From Trametes villosa (taxonomy: Eukaryota > Basidiomycota > Agaricomycetes > Polyporales > Polyporaceae): 64,000 nt of DNA. Position numbers and translations under genes: made by a program. This document shows, piece after piece, positions 41,715 through 53,304 of this stretch (positions are counted from its first letter, which is position 1; every line of letters starts with the position of its first letter). The notes below the pieces were generated by a model that saw only the letters and a program-made list of their open reading frames with translations, was not told the DNA's origin and searched no databases. The stretch spans positions 382,001-446,000 of the forward strand of contig PUDQ02000143.1 in NCBI GenBank assembly GCA_002964805.2. Direction: 5' to 3'.

Positions 41715-44700
41715 TCAATAATCTCCGTCGTCCTCTCCGTCGCCCTCCGTGATCGACGACGCCCGCGCCCGCCCGAAGATGCGTCCGGTCGAGATCTCGC
41801 ACGCGTCCAGGTCGCGCTCCAGGTCGAGCATCTCCTCGCCCTCGAGGGGTGCGGAGGCCTCCTCGCCCGCGACCTCGCGCAGCCGGCGTACCTCCTGACG
41901 CAGCCGTCCGATCTCGTCGTCGCGCCGATCGATACGGCCCTTGAGCACCTTGATGAACTCGTTCCCGCACCGCAGGAGCTGCAGCTTGCTCACGCCGCGG
42001 TTCGGGCCCTCGCTGTTGCCCTTTGGCGGCCCACGCGGGGGCATCGCGCCGGGTAGCAGCGGCTCGTCCGGGAAGCCCTCGTCGGACGGGAGCGGGATCG
42101 GGGGGAGGAGGATGCGGAGGTCGTCAAACGAGGTCTTGAGCGAGTCACGCCGCTTCTGCTCGGCCGCCTTGTGCGACGTCTTGCGCACGGCCATGCCCGG
42201 CTGGTTGAAGGGCGACGTCGGCGAGGCCGCTATCGGCGTCATCACCGCATTTCCGGCTATTGAATGAAAGTCGCGCGGTTAGTATGATATTATCCTCCGG
42301 CCGTGCGAGAGAACGCACCAGGACGGATGGGCTTGAGGGCGGGACTAGTCAGCGCGTTCCCGGATTTGTCCGCGGCCTTCCCCTTGGCAGCGCCGGACCG
42401 AGTCGACATGCGCCCTTCCTTCGAGCTCTGGCCGACGACGCCCTCTTGCGCACTAGGGTGGGAGACAAGCGAGCTGCTGACCGCTAGTCTCCCTAGCTTC
42501 AACATGCTCGCCGGCGTAACCGGCGCGATCTGGCTAGGCGTCTGCGGGAGCGCGGGGGACGCCGGCGTGGGGGGCAGCGGCGGGGACGAGGACGCCGTTG
42601 ACGCATTCGAAGGCGGCGCCGGCGGGGCGTATGAAGCGGGGTGGGCGGGCGGCGGCATCGGCGGGTCGACGGGTGACGGCGTGTCCCCGGGGATATCGCT
42701 AGGGCCCTGCATGCTGCGCGTCATCGGGCTCGGCCGCATCGCCGACGTCGTCGCCGGGAAGAGCGGCGTCGAGTTCGCCGACCGCGTGCCGCCGCGCATA
42801 CTCCCGCGCCTGCTGCTAGTAGACGGCCCGACGGGCGGGGTACGTATCTGCCGCTTGCGTGCAGGCTTGCTCGGCGCCGCGGACTCGTCACCGCTCGAGG
42901 ACGTCGTACGCCGCTTGCCCGACGAGATCATGCCCTGGGAGCCACTAGGGTTGTGCGAGGGCTGGGCGGAGGTCTGCGAGGAGCTGCCGGCGTTGTTGTG
43001 GGGCCCGAGGAAGGGGCTGGGGATGTGCAGCTCGTTGAAGTCCAGTTCGCCGGGCGACATGGGTATATTCGGCGTGCTGAAGACGATGTTCGGCGGGGCA
43101 GAGTGAGGACCGGCGCCGAGCATGTGCTGCGAGATGAAGTTGGGAAGGCTGGTCGGGTTTTGTGGTATATTGCCCAGGTTCCCGTTCGCAGTGTGGAGCA
43201 GCATCGGTGAGATGAAGTCCGTGTTTTGTTGCGCACGCAGCTCGCCGGATGGCCCTGGACAGCGGTGAGCAGGTGGAGACGTGATCGCGCCGTTGAGAGG
43301 AGTGGGACGCACCTGGAGTGAGTAGGCCGTATTGCTGAGAATCCCTCGACATCGAGGGCTGCGGGAATGAAGGCTGGCCGCTTCCCAGGAGTCCCATCTG
43401 GGAATAATTGTTAGCATACATCCACTCCACGCAGTCCCGTAACCGACATGGCAATAAATGGGCGGGCTTCGGACTGTGCTGGGCATGAGCGAGCGGCGGC
43501 ATGACCCAGTCTCGTCACTAACCGCCGGACCACGAAGTGCTCGCCCTTTTTGTTCAACGGGACGGGACAAGGAACGAGCAGAACACTCCCCACATTGTCT
43601 GGTGAACTTCTTATGAGGCGTGTAGATTCTGCTCCCCGCTGTGCGCGCGCATGCCGCCTCGCTGCTCTCACTCCATATCTGCTTGAGATACCGCTCGCCA
43701 GCCCCGCGCGCGAGGACATGCCGACGAGAGCGCTATCCAAGGCGTGAGGTCGCGCGGTATCCCGCGTGAGCTGCCTGTATGCGCCGGAATGGTATCTGAG
43801 GGCGCGCTAGAGGAGGACGCACATGACTCGCGGGTGCGAGCTATACGCAAGCACACCTGCACACCGTAGGCGCTCTGCGTCTACAGGAAGTTCAACGTGG
43901 GGACAGACTTCAATGGCGCGCGGCCGTGGTAAACCGCCAACCCTCAACATAGGGTATACTAGAGATTAGAGGGGGACCCACGCACCATGTTGTGAGGGCC
44001 CCCCATGACGTCTGAAGACGAGACTGGGGACGTCTGAAGACGTAGGCAGGAAGACAAATACTCCGGCTCTCTACGACGCCAATGATGCATTACGAGTGAG
44101 TGCACCTCCCTTAACCTCATTGACAGGATGGTGTCCATGTGAGCCCCCTCACGTGGTGTATTGACATAGCTGCGCATGGCATGCTGCCCTCACGGCGAAG
44201 CCACGCCTTCGCCTCCGCCCCCTCTTGCTGCTCGGGAGCTTGAACCTCGACACAGAGCGAGCGGCGGCGGTAGCTCAACCACATAACCGTAAACATGCTG
44301 ACGCCATAAAAACGGCCCACACAGACACAGGAAGTGAGAAAACGGGTGTGAGGATTTTCCGGAGTGAAAGAGGGGCGGCAGTCGGTTGAACCGGTGGAAG
44401 CTCACTGTTCAGGACCTCCGCCACTCTTCCCATCCATCTGATACCCGCGTTGTTGCACTTCGGAGACCACAGCAAGAGCAAGAAAAGAACTGATCAGAGT
44501 TCGTACCTGCTGCTGGATGATCTCATTCTGCAGCTGCGTCTGCTGTTGGAGCAACTGCTGCAGAAGGTTGAGCTTGATCTGCTGGTCGAGCAGCGCCTGC
44601 GAGAGCGTTTGCGACAGCTGCGACTGGGGCGGGACCTGCTGCCCCCCGCCGTCCTGCGTTGCGAGCATATTGAGGTTGCCGAGCAAGTCCATATTGTTTT

Positions 44701-44809
44701 GCTGCATATTGCCGAGAAGCTGCTGCTGTTGCTGCTGAGAGCCTTGAGAAGCATCGCCGAACATGTTGCCAGAGCCCTGCCCAGGGTCTTGCTGGAAGAA
44801 GTGGTGCAT
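41715..44809 (-). CDS. bHLH-leucine zipper transcription factor with Gln-rich N-terminus
   Basis: Model: complement(join(41715..42256,42319..43254,43313..43397,44507..44809)), 621 aa. Residues 1-101 are Gln/Asn-rich (GSQQQQQQLLGNMQQNN, LLQQLLQQQTQLQNEIIQQQ), an activation-type region. The middle is long, Pro/Ser-rich and low in complexity. The last exon has the basic helix-loop-helix: RKTSHKAAEQKRRDSLKTSF, a Pro-rich loop, then KLQLLRCGNEFIKVLKGRID and a heptad helix of the zip type. The basic region keeps the His-Glu-Arg-Arg pattern (H...E.KRR) typical of E-box binders. Intron 1 is about 1.1 kb, although its acceptor has a perfect CTAAC branch point. The exon 2 start ATGGGACTC could alternatively be a separate start. 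Nuclear regulator; targets unknown. Confidence 0.8.
43398..44506 (-). other. Unusually long first intron of the bHLH gene
   Basis: 1109 nt from GTACGA to TTCCCAG with branch CTAAC, where most introns in this window are 46-120 nt. It contains two GACGTCTGAAGACG-like repeats near 44007-44042. No further exon is recognised inside. It may hold regulatory DNA or a second promoter for a shorter protein starting in exon 2. Confidence 0.5.
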
Positions 44810-44951
44810 AGGCGTTCAGGACGGCAGCATAGAGCGTCGACCACGGCGGGCGAAAGCAAGAGCTGAAAGATCGTCGGGGCGCGGGTTCCCGCCTTCCGAC
44901 CGCCCCACACCGCAGAGAGTGACTAGAGGCGTCGAAACCGGTGCTCCTTGT

Positions 44952-45042
44952 CACCCTATGGCTCAGTTGGTGGAGCGTGCTTCTCTAGCGCCTCCATTGA
45001 TCGGACCATTTTGCACCCTCGTGTTCGAACCATTCAATGGGC
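44952..45042 (+). other. tRNA-like sequence with pol III A and B boxes, probably degenerate
   Basis: TGGCTCAGTTGGTGGAGCG (from 44959) gives a perfect D stem GCTC/GAGC and a consensus A box. GTTCGAACC at 45023-45031 is a consensus B box and T loop. The T stem has only about three pairs and the acceptor arms (CACCCTA and AATGGGC) do not pair well, so it may be a tRNA pseudogene or a tRNA-derived SINE head. A functional tRNA is not supported. Confidence 0.3.
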
Positions 45043-45208
45043 CATCCTTCAATCTGTTTGTCCCATGCCCGATTATCATCACGCCGAGGCTTTCCCTAGG
45101 ACACACTTAATGCGCCCACCCTAGGACAGGGATAGCAGTTTTCCAAGGATCACAAGCACCGCCGCCCCACCGCACTCAATAGGACCGCCGTACACACGGG
45201 CCAACGTA

Positions 45209-46401
45209 TTACTTCCACCTTCGTGCCGGCGGCAGGCCCCCTCCCCACGCCGCCCAGCGCGCGTCCCATGGCCGGGGCTTCCTTGCCCAGAGCGGGCGCG
45301 CTCCCACACCCTGCGGCACGAACGCGGCGATTTGACCTTGGGCTTTCCCGGCGCGGGCCTGCTGGACGGGCTTCGCAGGCGGAGCCTGGATTCGCGACAG
45401 CAGTGCGCGCACCGCACCGTCGGAAGCCCGGTCAGGAGGCCCGCGGTATTCTTGCACGCCCGCCGTGCGGGCCATGCGCCGGCGCGTGGCCGGGATCGTC
45501 GCGCGGTCAGCTGCCAGTGCCAGGGGGTTCCAGTCGCTGTCGCTGTCAGGACGCGGAGCCGCCGCATCGTCACCGTCACCCTGGCTGCCGTGCTGGAAAG
45601 TCCGCCGAGGGCACTGTGCGGTGGGTGCTGCGCGACCCAGCCCAAGGGCGCTGCACGGCTGCTTGCGCACGCACGTCAAGGGGAGTCCGCAGTTTTCATT
45701 CGGCGGTGCAGGAATTCTTCCGCACCGTTCCCTTATCGAGCTCCTTGCGTGAGAGAAATGGGGAGGAACTCGTCAGCGGGTCGACTGCTGAGAATACGGC
45801 CTCCTTGGGGTCGCTAGCAGCGGTGGAACGAGGTCTCCTACAGCATCAGCGGGAGGAGCTCGATGACTTCTGTCCCTTCATAGTTGGTGTGGGCGAGGGA
45901 GCCGCTGCGCTGCAAATACGGCACACGCGATAAGTGGGGAGCGTTCGGCTGTGAGGAGACACCGAGAAGCTAAAGCATACCGTCCTGAGGGTAACTCGTC
46001 GGCGGATGTAGTTCGTGACCTGGGATCTTGGCGGCCGCGCTCCACAGCAGATAGCGAGCCGGAGTTAGTGTGGAAACCCTGTGACAATTCGGGCAGATGA
46101 ACTTCTCGTAGGACCGCGGTATTTCGGGAGCTGCTCCTGAACGCATCATCGGCTGAAAAGCAGGAAATAGCGGGCGGCTGGAAGGATGCGTGTGCGACAT
46201 CGCTACCTAGGCCGGCCTGTGTTGCGGTGGAATTTGTCTGCGCGATGAACACGCATGAGTGGAACTGGGATCATAGAAAATAACATCGCTCACCTGATAA
46301 ACTGGTGAACAATTGAACGTTTGCGGAAACGCTGCGGTGGCGCTGGCCAGAGGTTCGCGGAACCGAATTGGCGTGCGAGCTGCGACCGTGTCGCCTAGCA
46401 T
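45209..46401 (-). CDS. Candidate multi-exon gene, unresolved
   Basis: Two exons join well: 46294..46401 (MLGDTVAARTPIRF to SPVYQ) and 45981..46206 (VAMSHTHPSSRPLF to TSYPQD), with an 87-nt GT-AG intron. The second exon has FICPNCHRV, one half of a possible zinc site. Downstream the frame is uncertain. A splice to 45909 ends at a stop at 45878. A separate 157-residue frame at 45209-45679 ends in a protein-like run (ARPLWARKPRPWDARW) but has no ATG and would need a linking exon. I could not find one consistent model. It may be a real but diverged gene or a decaying one. Confidence 0.3.
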
Positions 46402-46488
46402 CCGCTACACAACTCTGCGCTTACCGCGGCGCAGGACCCCGGATAATGCTGCCAGATGCCACATCCAGGAGGCCCAAAAATCTGGCGG

Positions 46489-46905
46489 TTTGGTCCGGGC
46501 CATTTTTCGGTCTTCGAGGGCCATTTTGGTCCGTACTGCGGATATGACATCCTCGGAGTGGGCGTTTTGGTCCGTGAATGGCGAAGGCCTACCAAAATTT
46601 CCCGGTTTTGGTTTCCTAGCCGCAGGCTGAAATCGCGTTGTTTTCACCCGATTTCGCGCTCTCATTGTCCTGAGGCTCGCGAACTCAATACGGTTGACGT
46701 ACGAGTGGACTTTTTGGTCTGAACCCTACTGCGCAACAAGCCCACCCCAGCCCACAGTACCATTGTGGTCCGGCATGGCGTACGACCTCATTGTTCCTAC
46801 CCCCCCTTTGGTCCGGCCAACCGCGACGGCTTTTTGGGCTCCGAGGACCCCTTTTGGTCCGTCCCGTGTGAGGCATACCTTTCGAGTTGGTAGCGTTTTG
46901 GTCCG
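46489..46905. repeat. Irregular repeats of TTTTGGTCCG
   Basis: TTTTGGTCCG or close variants occur about eight times: near 46488, 46524, 46565, 46712, 46764, 46805, 46852 and 46896. Two of them (46524 and 46896) share a longer unit, TTTTGGTCCG-ACTGCGGAT-TG. Spacing is irregular. Open frames run through it on both strands and give repeated strings such as VRTAD, so it may be the relic of a repetitive coding or mobile sequence. Confidence 0.55.
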
Positions 46906-49900
46906 AACTGCGGATGTGGGATGCCTGAGGATTATCCGGGGTCCTCGCGGCGCACGCAAAATGCTTCCGCCGGGAGCGCGGCGCAGGCAGCGGGCTACCG
47001 CGTGGTCCGGTAGACGCTGCCTTTGTTCCAGGAAGGATTATTCCACAAAGGACCCTTCGCATGCGGTCGCCAAGCGTTCCGCGCAGCGTCCTGCGGTACG
47101 CAGCCGTTAAGCACCTGTATGATCGACACGTCAATATAAGGCGTGTCGCCCGGTAAGTACAAAGCAAGCCTCGAAAACAAAGCAATAATCACTCACGGGA
47201 AAACCTCACCCGGACGCGGTGTCCACGCCTTCTCATGCATGCACACCAAAACATGACGCAGCCGACTGCCCGAAGACCCATCTACGGCAGCTCGCACTGA
47301 GGTTGCCAGGGCGTAGGGGAGAGCAGCACGGGCGGCTAAGCGCCCTCTTTGACCACATTGACATCGGGCGCGCGATCGGATAATCAGAACAAAAAATCAG
47401 AAAAACGGCCAGGAGTTGGTCGTGCCGCAGCGCGGGGGGAGATGTTTCAGCGATACGCGGGCGTGGGCGGTGACGTCGGCAGACGCGGGAGAAGCAGTAT
47501 GAGCGGGAGAACGCCAGGGCCAAAGGGACCTGGTCGAGTTCCCCCTGTGCGCGGCAGGTGTAGTTGGACGTGGAGATGCAGATTGGAGCGTTGATGGGCT
47601 AAGCGGGAGATGGTATCGGCGACGGGAGATGGGGAAGGCACACGGTGGTCGTCCGAGAGATGAGATCCGCGATGGCCTCGACGAGGACGGTAGGGACCCT
47701 CGCGGTCAGCGGATAGCCTACGGGGAGATTCGGTCAGTGGCTCAAGATTGGCGCATCCTGACCGTATCGAGCGTACTTGTTTGCAGCCGTGTTGCGTGTA
47801 GTGCCGTCTGTGGCGTGGCGCTTCAACAGCCGTTTGCGATGAGCGCGGCAGCCGTGTAACGCTCCGGCCTCCTCCGGCCTGCATACCGCAGGCCCACAAC
47901 AAATCACAGCCGAAGCTGGGGTTGCGTCGTGCATCGGGTCGCTGACACTGCTGTGTCGCTGGCTAGGGTGGTCTGTACCATTGGATAGTTGGGCCAAACG
48001 CATCCAGCGCCACCGCCGTTCCCCTTCGTCAGCCGCTCGGTGACCTCGACGACCGATCCATTCCTCACGGGTATTAAGCGCCTCCCATTCCGCAGCGGCT
48101 AGTGCCACAGCTCGGGCACGACCATGACGGCGCAGGAGCCCCACCCTACAGCTCCAAAAGCGTCGCCGGCATGCTGAGCAGCTCACGAGCCCAGCGGCAC
48201 ACGACCCGAACCGAGGACCACGGGTGGCGTGACGGGAAGCCCCGCCAGGTCCGCCCGGCGTCCACGCGCACGCTGCCCTCGTACGTACGTCCGTCGGCGT
48301 CGCACCCGAGCCGCGAACGAAGCGAACGCACGCAGAAGGCAGAAGGAAGCCACGTCAATTTTTGCCGACAGGCATCGCTGCCGCCTCGGGGGACTGAAGA
48401 GGCAGGAGCAGAGGCAAAGGGGGCGGGGGGACGCACGGATTGTCGTCAAGGCAGGAGACGCCGGATGGGAGCGCGCCCGCGCCGACACGAGGTGTCCGCG
48501 CGTCCGATCTGTGGCACGTCCCCCCGTGCGCCCCAAAGCCGGCTGGCGGCGCCCACATAGGATGCATGCTAGCTGGTCCGGGTGGGAGGCTCCGCGGGAC
48601 CCCGTAGAATATGGAGACCGAAGGACGTGATGGTCGGCCGGCACAGAGGGAATAAAGGCGGACAAAGAGACGCATTTGGCGCTGGGGCGCTTGAGGCTGC
48701 GGCGAGGGCCGAATAGACATTTTCCTTTGTTCGGTCCTGGACGAGTCGTGCCGGGGGCAGTAGAAGCAGGGCAGAAGTTAGGCGTCGCCGGTCGGAGGAT
48801 GGGGGAGAAGCGATCGGAGCCCGCTGGGTAGCCGACGCCACTTGCGGTCGCGGCGCACCATCCCTCGAACCTTGCAAAAGGCGTGGTGCGTCCAGGGGAG
48901 AGGTGCGGGCTCGCCTGGCGATCGTAGATGCCCAGATCACAGCGTTCGATCCGGGCCTAGCCGGAGCAGTTGTGGGTGCCTTCGCCGTCCGAGTCGCGAT
49001 GCTCTGGGGGCAAGCGGAGCCTAAGCCTGCATCCCGTCATTTAGGGATCCGACACCCCGTAAGCGATGCCAGACGGGACTCACAGGCGCGCCGGAGACGA
49101 GATGCGGGCGACGGCAGGCGAGAACCGCGTCGCTTGCCGGGCGGGCGTGGGGCAGCGGTCGAGGTGCGCGCCCCTACCGGTGTCTGCAGGGTGAGAAGCC
49201 GCGCCACCCATCGCCTGTAGGCGGGCGGGCATCTCACGACGGTGCAGATCGCTGGCGAAACGTCACGAGCCGCATGCCCAGGGCGCGCAGCCTGAGAAGC
49301 AGGGGATAAGGCTCGTCTGTGGATCGAGTAGGAGCGGAAGACGCACCGTTAGTGACTAGGCGACAAGCGGCAGGAAGGTGGGGGGTGTTGAGCGGGAGAA
49401 GATAGCAGCGGGGCTGTGTCGTACGACCCCGGGGCCCTGCCGACGTCCCGGGAACGGCTCGGCGCAGCAGCAGGATGGGCGGTGGCAGTTTCGCCGCACT
49501 GCCCAGACGGTGGGGGGACCGAATGTTGCGAGCAACGTGCCCTCCCGGACGGAGGGTGGTCGGCGAAGCAGGCGGCGACCACGAGGGCCGCGGCCTTCGT
49601 GATGTTCGATAGCGGCGAATGAACGATCACTGGGGGGCGGACGGCAGTGCGCGTCTGCTGTGGAATATGTGGATTGCCGCAATTGGGCGGACAGGGTGCC
49701 ATAAGTCATGTGCTGGACTGGACCCTAGGACGTCCCACAGTGCGGGACGACCGCTGATGGACCGATGACTGGGCCCAGAGGCGTCCCAGGCGGACAAGTT
49801 TGGGCAGCGGGGCTGCACGGGCGATAGCGCGCGGAGAACATGTTTTCCCGCTAGCGAGGGCGTACAGGGACCGACTGTGGGCTCTTGTACGTGTTGTGCG

Positions 49901-50927
49901 CGTAACGGCGGGGGCGTATGGGGCCACGGGAGGGAGGGGCGGCAGGGCCGGGTCACACATCCGCAGAATCACGCCTTCGCTGAGCTTGCGGGGTGGAGAT
50001 CGCGCATTGGTTCCCTGCAGGGGGTGGAACAAAAGGGGTCCGTCTGCGTGAGAAGGGCGAACGAGTTCCGATGCTCCGTGCGCTCCATATATATCCTAGG
50101 ATGATCACCAACAAAAGAAGGGCGGGCCCGCAAACTTCCGCGGGCGAAGGGGGCAATTGAGTCGCCCGAGCGGGCGTGGCCGTCGACGGGCGGGCGAGTG
50201 CTGGCGGGGGAGGGCGAGCTGGCCAGGCCGGGGTGGTCGTGGTGCTTCGCTGGCCTGGAAAGGAAGGGTGTGGGTACGCGGCGACGCGAGGGGGAGCGGT
50301 GAAACGCGCGCGGCATCAGATGCCGGCACGAGCTGCACACGCCGGAATATTTTAATTTTGGCACGGAAGCTGCGGGGCACGGCCGTGGTTGGCTGCTCGC
50401 GGCGAGGCGCCGGGCGGGCCCAAATGCAGCTAGCGGGCGAGTTGCCACGCCACAGGCTGGAGCCTCACGGGCCTCTGCGAGGAAGGAGGCCTGCCACGCA
50501 CGCCAACTTTCCGAGTGGTTGGTAGATCAGCAGAGACAGGGGTTTACGTCTGTTGGCGAATGGAATGATACGGCGCGGGCAGGCGGGGGGCGAGGTGCGA
50601 TGCGCGGGATCTGGCGCACTCCCGTCCTGTGTGCGTGCTGTGGGTGGGCCTGCAGGCGGCGCGAGGACAATGGGGATTGTCGAGGAGCTGTGCAAGGGGG
50701 AGATTGAAATCAGATTGCGGCGGATTGCAATCCCTAAGCGGAGTGTTGAGAGAACCGCGCGATAGAAGGAGTGGTGGAACGTTCTAGCGTTACGTAAGCT
50801 ATTTACTCGAATTGACGCCGCACATTGCCGTAACAGAATACAACAGACCTATATCTTCTCCACGCCCTGCTACGCCCTTCTTCCCTCCCCCATCCTCTCT
50901 GCACCCTCCCCCATCCGCTTTGTCCCC
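46906..50927. other. Gene-poor GC-rich region
   Basis: About 4 kb with many overlapping frames on both strands, none with a recognisable domain or a convincing splice series. Frames of similar length on both strands are what GC-rich non-coding DNA produces. No terminal repeats of a transposon were recognised. An AT-rich CATATATATCC sits at about 50087-50097. Confidence 0.4.
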
Positions 50928-51665
50928 ATGTCCGCCTACCCGTACAAAAGACGGCGCACCGCGACCTCGGTCTTCGCTGGCGACTTCGACCCGCGTCCCT
51001 CGCGCGACGTCCTCACCAGTCTCTTGAACGGCGTCCCCACCCCAAAGCCAACCGAGGAGGAGCAGGAGGCGCGTCGCGTCCGGAAACGCGAGAAGAAGGA
51101 GCAGCAGAGGGAGAAGCGCGACCGCGACGAGAAGAAACGCGCGAAGGCTGCGGCCAAGGCCGCCGAGAGGCCCGCCGCCCCCGTCGCGCCGTCCGCGACC
51201 GCGCCGCCAACGCTCATTGGCGCGCCCAAGGCCGCCATGCCCATCCCGCGCGCCACTACCTCCTCCTTCTGGCAGGCCCGCCCCCAGATCACCATCCCCA
51301 CCCTCCACCGCTCCGCGTCGTTCTCGCCGCCGCCCATGCCCTCGTCCCCGCCGACCACCCCCGGCCCGTCCATGTCGATCTCATCCAGGACGTCCGCGAC
51401 CTCCTCCAAGCGGCCGTACACGCCCTACGATGACGAGGATATCGACGGACGCGACCAGAGCGTAGAGACGGAGGGCACGGAGCCTCGGAAGGAGCGCAAG
51501 AAGCGCACTGCTGCGCGCAAGGGCTGGAAGGGCTGGGTCGAGGGTTCGCCCCCGCCGTCGGAGAAGCTAATCAATCTCGACGTGGCTACCATCCTTCCGG
51601 AGCGCAAGACCAGGAGCGGCAAGAACTTCGACGCCATCGGTGTTGGCAAGGAGGGTTGGGTATAG
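50928..51665 (+). CDS. Unknown basic, probably nuclear protein
   Basis: Single exon, 245 aa. It opens MSAYPYKRRRTATSVF with an early KRRR cluster. Residues 40-85 form a charged helix or coiled coil (EEEQEARRVRKREKKEQQRE). A Pro/Ser/Thr-rich middle follows, then RKERKKRTAARKGWKGWVEG and a compact C-terminus (INLDVATILPERKTRSGKNF). The order basic head, coiled coil, disordered linker and a conserved-looking tail suggests a nuclear adaptor. I do not recognise a family. The opposite frames are also open, but codon third positions here are strongly G/C and the tail looks constrained. Confidence 0.65.
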   Translation: MSAYPYKRRRTATSVFAGDFDPRPSRDVLTSLLNGVPTPKPTEEEQEARRVRKREKKEQQREKRDRDEKKRAKAAAKAAERPAAPVAPSATAPPTLIGAPKAAMPIPRATTSSFWQARPQITIPTLHRSASFSPPPMPSSPPTTPGPSMSISSRTSATSSKRPYTPYDDEDIDGRDQSVETEGTEPRKERKKRTAARKGWKGWVEGSPPPSEKLINLDVATILPERKTRSGKNFDAIGVGKEGWV

Positions 51666-53304
51666 ATGTGGTGCGTGCCCTGTCGCTGTTTGCGGTTGGA
51701 TTTGTCTCATTCGAAGGCCAGATGCATGATGTTGCTCTCCAGTGCTTTCTCGCGCGTACCGTACGTTTCTGTGCATGTTGCTTTTGTCTCCTCATTGCTT
51801 GCTACACATACCAAACTCATATACTCCGGCTGCTCTATTCCTCTCATCGGCAGGCTGTTCCCTCGGGCATTTTCTTTTCTGGCCGTCCACTTCATTGTTC
51901 ATACCGTTGCTAGGGCTTCTCTACCTCCAAACCTCTTGTATACATATGTCTTTCCTGTGCAGCTGACAATACGAACGTATTCCATGGTTATATGCTCCTC
52001 AAAAGGCCTCAACGCCTCCCATGTACAAACGCCCTTGTTCTCCCTTTGTTCCCCTGCTCGTAATCGTCGCTGCCGCCATGCATGCCTTGACGTTGTATGA
52101 TATTCCAGACCTTTCGGAATACAGTCCTTGGCTAATCACGCCCTCTACCCCGGCCCCGCGCCCGCCGTGCACGGACCCCGCCAGACCGCCCGCCCCCTGC
52201 GCCTCGGTCGTGCGATGCTGTCATTGCAGGCCGTGGGCGCGGAACCCCACATGGCCCCCGCGGGCTCCCACCGCGACGCCAATCTATGTCATGCCAAACA
52301 GGCCGCCCATACTGTACATGACACGGTGGACGCCCCAGCTGGCGCCCCACCTGATATCACAGATTTGGGCGTGATGACATACGGATCATGACCTGCAGAA
52401 GCACACAGTGGGCGCTGACACCTACAAAACCGCCGCCCTGCCCAGCCTGGAAGCCATACCGGTTACCATACAACGCGCGAAGTGGACAAGGGGCCTTTGT
52501 GCCATCGCCACCGCGTCGCGACCGCTTTAGCCACCGTGCACGGACCTGCAACTTTGCCGTACACGTTCTTTATTTCCCACCGCGTCGCCCCAGAGCCCGC
52601 GCGTCCCACGTTAACTTCATCGGTCGGTGACTCGTTCCGCGCCTCGACGGCTGCTCCTGCGCGTCCTCGCCCGCGTCCTGCCCCCGCGCGAGCCAGGAGA
52701 CGTCACCGTGGGCGTCGGCCGATCGAGCAATGGATCGGCTCGATCGAGTCGTGCATTGCACGACACAGCCCGCGATCAAACACGCATCCCCCGCCGCCAC
52801 ACGCCGCCGCCCGCCTGCCCGCCCGCGCACCCCGGCCGCCGCCCCCAGACGGGCCCGCCCCGGCCGCGGTCGCGGAGGGCAACCCGCGTTTACGCGAGCG
52901 ACTCGCGAGTGCATGCGCAGCGCCGGCGCGGGCGGAGCACCGCTTTCTGCGTCGGCTCGGGCGCGCCTGTTTGTGGCAATCCCAGCTTCCAGCTCCGCGT
53001 ACTGCAAACCTTAATTGCTTGTTCGGGAAGGACGCGCCCACAGGCGCGCGAGCGCCCGCGGACGGCGCGGCCCAGCGCGCGTTTCTCACCGCTTGCTCGT
53101 CACCGCCATCCCGCCCGCCGCTCTCCTCGCTGTCCTCGTCTCGCATCTGCGGCCTGCTGCTCGTGATTATCTGCTGAGACGGACCTCGCTGCGCTCATTG
53201 CCCCGGAGACTCTTGGACAGCCGCGTGGGCCCGACGAAGACGCACCACCGACCGCGGACCACCACAGCCCGAGCCCGAGCCTAAGCCCCCACCGCCGCGG
53301 CGCG
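51666..53304. other. Intergenic region before Mtg1
   Basis: 1.6 kb. The first 400 bp are T-rich and look like 3' UTR. The rest is very GC-rich with chance frames. No gene is recognised. Confidence 0.4.

Noticed and set aside
47447..47902. 151-aa minus-strand frame
   Set aside because: Low-complexity Pro/Arg/His composition typical of GC-rich chance frames; no domain.
51666..52100. 144-aa plus-strand frame just after the unknown basic protein
   Set aside because: It lies in a T-rich 3' UTR-like stretch and has no motif; hydrophobicity follows from the T content.
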